DNA of 64,000 nucleotides, from the NCBI RefSeq assembly GCF_000412695.1, contig NC_021499.1:2542001-2606000 (forward strand), written 5' to 3'. This stretch comes from Pseudomonas resinovorans NBRC 106553 (GTDB taxonomy: Bacteria > Pseudomonadota > Gammaproteobacteria > Pseudomonadales > Pseudomonadaceae). Both the position numbers and the translations under genes were made by a program. Every line of letters starts with the position of its first letter. Position 1 is the first letter of the stretch. Of this stretch, positions 7,669 through 14,540 are shown piece after piece. The notes below the pieces were generated by a model. The model worked only from the letters and a program-made list of their open reading frames with translations. It was not told the origin of the DNA and made no database searches.

Positions 7669-8670
7669 ATGCCGTCGTCTAGCTGCCATACCGTTCTTGC
7701 CGAAAGCTTCTTCCATCGCAACGCCGAGCTGTTTCGTCCGCACCTTGCCGCGGTTGGGTTGAGCGAGAGGATCCTCAGCGCGCCGGAATCGGAGATTCCC
7801 GTGACGCAGTACGTCGCCCTCTGGGAGGTACTGGGCCGCGAGGTATCGCCGTCCATCGGGCTCGAGGTAGCCATGCGCACCGAGAGCGGCGAACTGGGCG
7901 CCTATGGCCATGCGATACGTTGTGCGCCGACCATGGAACTGGTGCTGCGCAGCCTGACCCGGTTCATGGTGGTGCTGACCCAGGCAACGCAGTTGTCGGT
8001 CGAAGACGACGGTAAATGGATAACCCTGGCGTACCGGGTCACCGACGCCTCCATCGTGCAGCGCCGCCAGGACGCGGAGCTCACCATCTGCGTCGTGCTC
8101 AACCTGCTGCGCGAGGTGACCCGGAATCCGCAACTGGCGCCCATGCGGGTGGACTTCGAGCACCGCGCCCCCCGCGACCTCACCTGCCACCGCGAGGTCT
8201 TCGCCTGTCCCATTCGCTTCGAGCAGCCGGACAATCGGCTGTACTTCGCCCGCGAATTGCTGGACATGCCGATCCGCACCGCCGATCCACGCCTGTTCCA
8301 GGCCCTCGAGCTGTTTCTCGAACAGCAGCGGCAAAGCCGGGCCGCGTCGACGGATGTGCTCAGCCAGGTCGCCCATCAGATCGCCAGTAGCCTGAGCAGT
8401 GGCTGCGCCAGCCTGGAACAGGTGGCCAGCGACCTGAAGATCGGCGTGCGAACGTTGCAGCGGCGCCTGGCCGAGCACAATGTCGAGTTCAGCCAGTTGG
8501 TGGAGGAGGTGCGCCGCTCCCTGGCCGAGAACTACGTGATGCAGTCCGACTACAGCCTGACGGAAATCGCGCTGTTGCTCGGTTACTCCGAAGCCAGCTC
8601 CTTCTGCCGCGCCTTCCGCCGCTGGACCCAGCTGACGCCCCAGCAGTTCCGCCAACGCAGCCGATCCTGA
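7669..8670 (+). CDS. AraC-family regulator with arabinose-binding-type N-terminal domain (OruR/ArgR-like)
   Basis: The start chosen is the ATG at 7669 (MPSSSCHTVLAESFF), giving 333 residues. The open frame reaches far upstream, but those codons cover the palindrome and the leader. The N-terminal two thirds match the PF12625-type domain (VTQYVALWEVLG..GLGAYGHAIRCAPT). The C-terminal helix-turn-helix domain begins near LEQVASDLKIGVRTLQRRLAEHNVEFSQLVEEVRR and ends LGYSEASSFCRAFRRWTQLTPQQFR. It is paralogous to the regulator at 35628-36623. It stands just upstream of the flavin amine dehydrogenase operon whose promoter has an AraC-type direct repeat. Confidence 0.9.
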   Translation: MPSSSCHTVLAESFFHRNAELFRPHLAAVGLSERILSAPESEIPVTQYVALWEVLGREVSPSIGLEVAMRTESGELGAYGHAIRCAPTMELVLRSLTRFMVVLTQATQLSVEDDGKWITLAYRVTDASIVQRRQDAELTICVVLNLLREVTRNPQLAPMRVDFEHRAPRDLTCHREVFACPIRFEQPDNRLYFARELLDMPIRTADPRLFQALELFLEQQRQSRAASTDVLSQVAHQIASSLSSGCASLEQVASDLKIGVRTLQRRLAEHNVEFSQLVEEVRRSLAENYVMQSDYSLTEIALLLGYSEASSFCRAFRRWTQLTPQQFRQRSRS

Positions 8671-8706
8671 GCCCGGCCGTCCATCTCCGCGTGGATTGTC
8701 AGCTGC

Positions 8707-8762
8707 TGCCAACGATTTTGTCATGAGGTGCCAAGCCGGCGGCCGGGGGCTTCCCCTAGCTT
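8707..8762 (+). promoter_or_regulatory. AraC-type regulated promoter P1 (amine dehydrogenase operon)
   Basis: Half-site TGCCAACG at 8707 and TGCCAAGC at 8729 are exactly 22 bp apart, with TGTC at +12 from the first. A -10-like TAGCTT lies at 8757-8762. The same spacing recurs at three other promoters in this window (43743-43798, 36779-36833, 35502-35556 minus). The GCCAAGCCGGCG block, then 12 bases, then CCCTAG is shared exactly with 43766-43795. A predicted leader of about 95 bases separates it from the start at 8864. Confidence 0.65.
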
Positions 8763-8863
8763 ATCGCCGCAGATGGGCGTGACTTCCGACTGACGTACAG
8801 CGCCAGGCCGGCTACGTCTCGCGCCCTTCACTTCAAGAACAATGACAAATGAGGTGTGGGTCG

Positions 8864-10321
8864 ATGGCCGATGAAAAGGACGACGCCAAGGGCGTTAGTC
8901 GTCGTGGATTCCTGCGCGGCGCCGGGGCCGGCGCGGTCGTGGTGGCGGGCGCGGGGGTCATGGCCAATGCCATGGCCACCGAGCAGAACGGCTGCAAGAC
9001 CGCCGGTTGCGAGTACGACGTGGTGGTGATCGGTGGCGGTTTCGCCGGCGTCACCGCCGCCCGCGATTGCCGCAAGAATGGCTACAAGACGCTGTTGCTG
9101 GAGGCCCGCAATCGCCTTGGCGGCCGCACCTTCAGCACCGAGTTCGCCGGCCACAAGGTGGAGCTGGGCGGCACCTGGATCCACTGGACGCAACCCTTCG
9201 TCTGGGCCGAGACCCAGCGCTACGGCCTGAATGTCATCGAGTCCCCGGAACGCGCCGAATCGTCGCTGGAAACCATGGTGATCCTCGCCGATGGCAAGCG
9301 CACGCAAATGGCCGGCGAGGAACTGCTGCCGGTGCTGCAGGCGTTCGACACCTACTTCGCGGACTCCCGCGACATCTGGGAGCGTCCCTACGAGTCACGT
9401 TTCCGCTGGAACAAACTCATGGCGCAGGACGGCCTGACGGCACGCGATCGCCTCGACCAGTTGAAGCTCAAGCCGGTGCATCGCGCGGCCGTGGATGCCT
9501 ACCTGGTGGGCATGGCCCATTGCCCCTCCGACCAGGTGTCCTACAACGAGATGGCGCGCTGGTGGGCGCTGCCGGGGTGGAACCTGTCGGTCCTCAACGA
9601 CGCGGCGATTCGCTACACCTTCAAGGACGGCACCATCAGCCTGATCAACGCGATGATCGAGGACGGCAAGCCGGACGTGCGCCTGTCCACCCCGGTGAAG
9701 AAGGTCGAGGACAAGGGCGACCATGTGGTGGTCACCACCCTCAAGGGCGAGCGCATCGTGGCGGGCAGCGTGGTCCTGGCCCTGCCGATGAACGTGCTGC
9801 CCAACATCGAGTTCTCCCCCGCACTGGACCCCAAGCTGCTCGAAGCCGCCCATGAGCGCCACACCGGTACCGGCGTCAAGGCCGTGATCAAGGTCAAGGG
9901 CAAGGTGGGTGGGGAGGGCAAGCTGTACGGCCTGGCCGACTCCGACCATCCCCTGAACGTGGTGTTCACCTACGCCAAGGCCGATGACCACACCCTGTTC
10001 ATCGGCTTCGGCGACGATCCCGCCAAGCTCGACGTCCTCGACCGCGACGCCGTGCAGCAGGTCATGCAGTCCTTCTTCCCGGGAATGGAGGTGGAAGACT
10101 GCTTCGGCTACGACTGGAACCTCGACCCCTACAGCAAGGGCACCTGGGCCTGCTACCGGCCGGGCTGGTACGGCAAGTACGCCGACCACTTCGGCAAGGA
10201 CCACGGTCGCCGCATGTTCTTCGCCCAGGGCGACCACGGCGAGGGCTGGCGCGGCTTCATCGACGGCGCCATCGGCGGTGGCGGCAAGGCGGCCCTGCGG
10301 GTCAAGGAGCTGCTGGGATGA
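8864..10321 (+). CDS. Tat-exported FAD amine dehydrogenase/oxidase, NicA2-like
   Basis: The start is set at the ATG at 8864, with GAGG about 9 bases before it; the earlier in-frame ATG at 8849 has no ribosome site. The 485-residue product has a twin-arginine signal (SRRGFLRG, residues 12-19) and a Rossmann dinucleotide motif IGGGFAG (56-62). RLGGRTF follows, and the C-terminal GWRGFIDGAIGGGGKAA fits the flavin-capping end of monoamine oxidases. The layout follows the NicA2/pseudooxynicotine oxidase group of periplasmic flavin amine oxidoreductases. NicA2 itself passes electrons to a dedicated cytochrome c, and here a cytochrome c gene overlaps the stop by 4 bases. The amine substrate is unknown. 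Confidence 0.87.
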   Translation: MADEKDDAKGVSRRGFLRGAGAGAVVVAGAGVMANAMATEQNGCKTAGCEYDVVVIGGGFAGVTAARDCRKNGYKTLLLEARNRLGGRTFSTEFAGHKVELGGTWIHWTQPFVWAETQRYGLNVIESPERAESSLETMVILADGKRTQMAGEELLPVLQAFDTYFADSRDIWERPYESRFRWNKLMAQDGLTARDRLDQLKLKPVHRAAVDAYLVGMAHCPSDQVSYNEMARWWALPGWNLSVLNDAAIRYTFKDGTISLINAMIEDGKPDVRLSTPVKKVEDKGDHVVVTTLKGERIVAGSVVLALPMNVLPNIEFSPALDPKLLEAAHERHTGTGVKAVIKVKGKVGGEGKLYGLADSDHPLNVVFTYAKADDHTLFIGFGDDPAKLDVLDRDAVQQVMQSFFPGMEVEDCFGYDWNLDPYSKGTWACYRPGWYGKYADHFGKDHGRRMFFAQGDHGEGWRGFIDGAIGGGGKAALRVKELLG

Positions 10322-10695
10322 AGCTGTCCGGATTCTTCCTCGCCCTTGGCCTCTGCGTCACCGCCGCCAAGGCCCAGGCCGATTGCGATGCCGCGGCCGG
10401 CCAGAAGCTGTTCGAGTCCAAGTGCACCGCCTGCCATTCGCTGGCCGAGCACAAGGTCGGCCCACGCCTGCAGGACGTGTACGGCCGCCAGGTCGGCACG
10501 GCCCAGGGCTTCGGCTACACGCCGACCCTGGAGCAGGCGGGGTTCGCCTGGAACGCCGAAAAGCTCGACGCCTTCCTCAGTGGCCCGATGAACTTCCTGC
10601 CGGGCACCGCCATGGCCTTTGGCGGCCTGCGCAAACAGGACGATCGGCAGAAGATCATCTGCTTCCTCGAACAACAGCAAAGGAGCAAGACATGA
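10318..10695 (+). CDS. Periplasmic class I cytochrome c, probable electron acceptor of the amine dehydrogenase
   Basis: The 125-residue protein has a Sec signal (MKLSGFFLALGLCVTAAKAQA), one haem site CTACH (residues 36-40) and a distal ligand Met99 in PGTAMAFGG, as in small class I cytochromes c. It overlaps the upstream flavoenzyme by ATGA and the downstream membrane-protein gene by ATGA. The three genes are thus translationally coupled. By analogy with NicA2 and its cytochrome, it should take electrons from the reduced flavin. Confidence 0.9.
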   Translation: MKLSGFFLALGLCVTAAKAQADCDAAAGQKLFESKCTACHSLAEHKVGPRLQDVYGRQVGTAQGFGYTPTLEQAGFAWNAEKLDAFLSGPMNFLPGTAMAFGGLRKQDDRQKIICFLEQQQRSKT

Positions 10696-11087
10696 ACATC
10701 ACTCTCTTCACCCGTCCCAAGAGCGTGCTGACCGTCGGCCTCGCCCTGTTGCTGGCGTTCGACCCCAACCTGATCTTCCAGTGGACCGGATTGCACCTGG
10801 GTGACGCCGGCACCTTGCTGGGCCGCATCCTCGGCCTGGTCTACCTGGGGATCGCCATCGAGCTGTGGTTCGTTCGCGGCAACGCGGACCTGCCGGCCCG
10901 CAATGCGCTGCTGCTGACCAGCGTGGACCTCGCCGTCGTGGCCTTGCTGGTCCAGGTGCAGTTCGCCGGGCAGATGAACGCACTGGGCTGGGGGTTGATC
11001 GCCGTGTACCTCGGCTCCGGCCTCGGGTTCTTCTGGTGCGCCCTGCAGGTGACCAGGAACGGCGCCGCACGGGAAAGCCTCTCCTGA
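10692..11087 (+). CDS. Small four-helix membrane protein of unknown function
   Basis: The start is the ATG at 10692, 6 bases after AGGAGC, within the cytochrome stop codon. The 131-residue product MNITLFTRPKSVLTVGLALLL... shows four hydrophobic stretches and no cysteines or histidines arranged for cofactor binding. No family is recognised. Its tight coupling to the flavoenzyme and cytochrome suggests an accessory role at the inner membrane. One possibility is linking the cytochrome to the respiratory chain; that is inference. Confidence 0.8.
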   Translation: MNITLFTRPKSVLTVGLALLLAFDPNLIFQWTGLHLGDAGTLLGRILGLVYLGIAIELWFVRGNADLPARNALLLTSVDLAVVALLVQVQFAGQMNALGWGLIAVYLGSGLGFFWCALQVTRNGAARESLS

Positions 11088-11096
11088 CCCGGGCAG

Positions 11097-11196
11097 TTTG
11101 CATTTTTTTGATATCCGCCGATGCGGGCCCGTTCGTACCGTCTGGCCTGCTCGTCGCCACCGGCGCACGGGCAGGCCCATCCCCAGCACAACAAGA
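11097..11196 (+). promoter_or_regulatory. Conserved ~100-bp leader element, copy B (upstream of cassette 1)
   Basis: It begins TTTGCATTTTTTTGATATC at 11097 and ends CACAACAAGAA, ending 20 bases before the DUF1329 start. It matches copy A at 7419-7520 read on the opposite strand. The internal GGCCTGC...GCAGGCC stem encloses the conserved CGTCGCCA, at the same place as the CCGCCC/GGGCGG stem of copy A. The stem thus persists while its bases differ. The minus strand has the near-IHF sequence TATCAAAAAAATG. Confidence 0.6.
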
Positions 11197-11216
11197 ATCT
11201 CCTGCAGGAGAACGGA

Positions 11217-12575
11217 ATGAATATCTTCAAGTTATCGCTACTGAACTGTGCGGTCTCCCTGGCGCTGCTGTCTGCCGGGGCGCAGGCCGCCACTGTCGAC
11301 GCGAGTAAGCTCGGCACCGAGCTGACGCCCTTCGGCGCGGAGAAGGCCGGCAATGCCGATGGCAGCATCCCCGCCTGGACCGGCGGCCTGACCAAGGCCC
11401 CGGAAGGCTGGGCACCGGGCCACGGCGACCCCTACGCCGGCGACAAGCCGCTGTACAGCATCGACGCCGGTAACCTCGCCCAGCATGAAGCCGAGCTGCC
11501 ACCCGGCCAGGTCCAGTTGATCAAGACCTATCCCGGCTACCGCATGGACGTCTATCCGACCCACCGCAGTTGCACCTTCCCCGACCAGCTCGCCCAGCGC
11601 ACCCGCGAGTTCGCCGGGCAGAGCCGGATCGCCAGCGACGGTTGGCAGCTGGAGCAGGCGCCGGGCCTGGCGATTCCCTTCCCGATGCCGCAAAGCGGCG
11701 TCGAGGTGATGTGGAACTACAAGCTGCGCTACATGGGCAAGGGCCGCCGCGTGCAGGCTTCCCTGCTGCTGCGGGAGAAGAGCGGGGCGCTGTCGGAGTT
11801 CAAGCAGTGGGACTACGAGTACTACCCCTACAACGATCCGGCGGTGAAGTCGCCGGCCGATTCCGGGGGCTACGAGGCCAAGCTGCTGTATGACGTGCTC
11901 TCGCCGTCGTCGCGTGCCGGCGAGATGTACCTGGTGCACGGCTACCTGGATAAACCCCAGGACTCCTGGATCTACTTCCCGGGCCAGCGCCGCGTGCGCC
12001 GTGCGCCGTCGTTCGCCTACGACAACCCGATCGCCGGTACCGACAGCCTGTTCTTCGTCGATCAGCTGAACATGTTCACCGGTGCCCTGGACCGCTACGA
12101 CTTCAAGCTGATCGGCAAGCGCGAGATGGTGGTGCCGTACAACTCCTACAGGCTGGTCGACAAGTCGAACAAGTATGCCGACCTGGTGGGGCAGGACTAC
12201 CTCAACCGCGACAAGCAGCGCTACGAGAAGCACCGTGTCTGGGTGGTGGAAGGCACGGTCAAGGCCGACAAGCGCCATTCCTTCGCCAAACGCGTGTTCT
12301 TCATCGACGAAGACAGCTGGGCGCTGCTGCACGTGGACATGTACGACGCCAAGGGCAACCTCTGGCGCGTGCAGGAAGGCACCCTGTGGGCCGACCCGCA
12401 ACTGCAGGCCTGCACCAACTTCGAGTACACCAGCTACGACCTGATCGCCCGGCGCTACATCGCCGACTACTTCACCCAGGAAGGCGAAGTACTGGACCTG
12501 ACCGCCGCACAGGAAGGGCGGATCACCGACAAGATGTTCAATCCCAACGAACTGCGCCGCCGCGGCGAACGTTAA
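11217..12575 (+). CDS. DUF1329 periplasmic protein, cassette 1
   Basis: The start is the ATG at 11217, 6 bases after CAGGAG. The 452-residue protein has a Sec signal ending at AGAQA, then the DUF1329 opening DASKLGTELTPFGAEKAGNADGSIPAW. DUF1329 proteins have a LolA/LolB-like lipid-binding fold and occur next to DUF1302 outer-membrane proteins. This one is followed 56 bases later by DUF1302, an MMPL transporter and a YCF48 protein. Together they suggest periplasmic carriage of a hydrophobic compound between membranes. Its paralogue at 37096-38457 is one residue longer. The cargo is unknown. Confidence 0.9.
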   Translation: MNIFKLSLLNCAVSLALLSAGAQAATVDASKLGTELTPFGAEKAGNADGSIPAWTGGLTKAPEGWAPGHGDPYAGDKPLYSIDAGNLAQHEAELPPGQVQLIKTYPGYRMDVYPTHRSCTFPDQLAQRTREFAGQSRIASDGWQLEQAPGLAIPFPMPQSGVEVMWNYKLRYMGKGRRVQASLLLREKSGALSEFKQWDYEYYPYNDPAVKSPADSGGYEAKLLYDVLSPSSRAGEMYLVHGYLDKPQDSWIYFPGQRRVRRAPSFAYDNPIAGTDSLFFVDQLNMFTGALDRYDFKLIGKREMVVPYNSYRLVDKSNKYADLVGQDYLNRDKQRYEKHRVWVVEGTVKADKRHSFAKRVFFIDEDSWALLHVDMYDAKGNLWRVQEGTLWADPQLQACTNFEYTSYDLIARRYIADYFTQEGEVLDLTAAQEGRITDKMFNPNELRRRGER

Positions 12576-12631
12576 GAGCCCGCCCCACGCCTGGCGCGTG
12601 GGGCGGCTTCACGACAGTCAGAGGAACCTCG

Positions 12632-14485
12632 ATGCCTTACAACAATAAAGGCGCGGTCTTGGCCGTGCCGGGCTTCCCTCGCGTCAAAAACAGCCTCGCC
12701 CTGGCGGTGATGGCTGCCTCCAGCCTGCTCTGGATGCAACCCAGCCATGCCTTCCTCTTCGGTTCGGAGGACGGTGTTTCCGGCAGTTTCGACTCCACCC
12801 TGACCTATGGTTTCGCCCAGCGCCTGGAGTCGCAGGACTGCCGCATCCTGGGTGGCGACAGCGGTGGCTGCAACAACGGCACCGACACCGAGCTGGGTCG
12901 GTTCTACAACCTGTCCCGGGGCAACGGCTACGCCAACGCGGACATCAACTACACCAACGCCGACGACGGTGACCTCAACTACAACAAGCACGATGTCTTT
13001 TCCCACGTGATCAAGGGCACCCACGAGCTGAGCCTGAAGTTCGGCGATGGCTGGAGTGCCCTGGGCCGGATCGCCTGGGCCAGGGACTTCAAGATGGACA
13101 ACACGCGCCGCACCGAGCTGGATGACCAGGCCGAGCGCGACGCCACCCAACGCCTGGACCTGCTGGACCTGTGGGTGGCCAGGAGCTTCGACATCGGCGA
13201 CATGCCGGCCAAGGTCAAGGTGGGCAACCAGGTGATCAGCTGGGGCGAGGAAATCTTCGTCACCGGTGGCATCAACCAGATCAACGCCCTCAGCCTGCCC
13301 AAGTACCACACCCCGGGCACGCAGCTGAAAGAGGTGTTCATCCCGGCGCCCATGGCCTCGTTCAACGTGGGCCTGACCGAGACCCTGAACCTGGAGGCCT
13401 ACTACCAGTTCAGGTGGAACGCCTATGGCATCGATCCGGTGGGCACCTACTTCTCCAACAGCGATGTGGTGGGCGAGGGCCGGCGGCCGATCTTCTACTC
13501 CACCAGCTACATCGATGGCCTGCTGGGCCCCGGCACCTGCGCGGCGAGCACGCCCACCGGGCGCTGCGGCGAGCCGCTGATCAGCGGCCTGGACGAGGCC
13601 ACCCTGGTGGCCGCCGGGCTGGCGGCACCCTACGGCGGTGAACGTGAGGCGAAGAACAGCGGCCAGTACGGTGTGGCGCTGCGCTGGACGGTCGAGGAGA
13701 TCGAAACGGAGTTCGGCTTCTACTACCAGCGATACCACGACAAGCTGCCCTTCGTCGGCTATACGGCGATCTCCAACCCGGACGCCCTGGTGATCGACGA
13801 TTTCTTCATCAACTACGGCGAGGACAAGGACCTGTTCGGCCTGTCCATGAACACCATGGTCGGTCCAGTCGCGGTGGCGGGCGAGCTGTCCTACCGTCCC
13901 AACGACAGCGTCGGCATCGACCCGACCGTGGCGTTCGGCCGGGGCATCACCGGCAGCTTCAACAAGTTCAGCGTGTTCGATACCGGTGTGCATCCGGGGT
14001 TCGTCGAAGAGAAAAAGTGGCAGGCGGACGTCAACGCCATCTACACCTTCTCCGCCAGCGACCCGCTGGGCTTCATTCCCAGCAGCCTGGGTGCCTCCGA
14101 CGGCTTCATCCTGGCCGAGGCGGTGGTCACCCACTATCCGGACCTGGATACCTCCGGTGAGACGCCGTACTTCCTGCCGGACTACTCGATCCCGGACAAG
14201 ACCTCCTGGGGCTACGTGACCGAGCTCGGCATCAACTACCCGAACCTGTTCGATACCGGCATCACCGTCACGCCGCAGCTGGACTTCGCCCATGACGTCA
14301 ATGGCACCACGCCCAACGCGCTGCCCTTCATCGAGGGGCGCAAGTCGCTGACCACGTCCTTGCTGTTCAACTACCGCGACCGCTGGAAGGGTGGCCTGCA
14401 GTGGGTGCAGTACTGGGGCGGCGGGGGCAACAACCTGATGACCGACCGCGACTTCCTCAGCGGCAACATCTCCTACTCGTTCTGA
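12632..14485 (+). CDS. DUF1302 outer-membrane beta-barrel protein, cassette 1
   Basis: The start is the ATG at 12632, with GAGGA 6 bases before it; longer in-frame sequence lies inside the DUF1329 gene. The 617-residue product has a long signal peptide ending QPSHA, then FLFGSEDGVSGSFDSTLTYGFAQRL. Many alternating aromatic strands follow, and the final SYSF ends in phenylalanine as outer-membrane barrels do. DUF1302 proteins are thought to be outer-membrane channels for hydrophobic substrates. It is paralogous to 38478-40331, which has exactly the same length. Confidence 0.9.
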   Translation: MPYNNKGAVLAVPGFPRVKNSLALAVMAASSLLWMQPSHAFLFGSEDGVSGSFDSTLTYGFAQRLESQDCRILGGDSGGCNNGTDTELGRFYNLSRGNGYANADINYTNADDGDLNYNKHDVFSHVIKGTHELSLKFGDGWSALGRIAWARDFKMDNTRRTELDDQAERDATQRLDLLDLWVARSFDIGDMPAKVKVGNQVISWGEEIFVTGGINQINALSLPKYHTPGTQLKEVFIPAPMASFNVGLTETLNLEAYYQFRWNAYGIDPVGTYFSNSDVVGEGRRPIFYSTSYIDGLLGPGTCAASTPTGRCGEPLISGLDEATLVAAGLAAPYGGEREAKNSGQYGVALRWTVEEIETEFGFYYQRYHDKLPFVGYTAISNPDALVIDDFFINYGEDKDLFGLSMNTMVGPVAVAGELSYRPNDSVGIDPTVAFGRGITGSFNKFSVFDTGVHPGFVEEKKWQADVNAIYTFSASDPLGFIPSSLGASDGFILAEAVVTHYPDLDTSGETPYFLPDYSIPDKTSWGYVTELGINYPNLFDTGITVTPQLDFAHDVNGTTPNALPFIEGRKSLTTSLLFNYRDRWKGGLQWVQYWGGGGNNLMTDRDFLSGNISYSF

Positions 14486-14540
14486 CCCCGGGGCTCCTCC
14501 ACGGGAGGGGCCTGACTTCGATTATCAGGAAGGCACGTCC

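Noticed and set aside
8849..8863. ATG at 8849 as start of the flavin amine dehydrogenase
   Set aside because: No ribosome site before it, whereas GAGG is well placed for the ATG at 8864; the Tat signal follows normally from 8864.
11131..11150. Possible sigma-54 promoter in leader element B (TGGC..GC with 10-base spacing)
   Set aside because: The -24 GG is GC in copy A at the aligned place and the -12 element is poor, so the conserved element is not explained by sigma-54.
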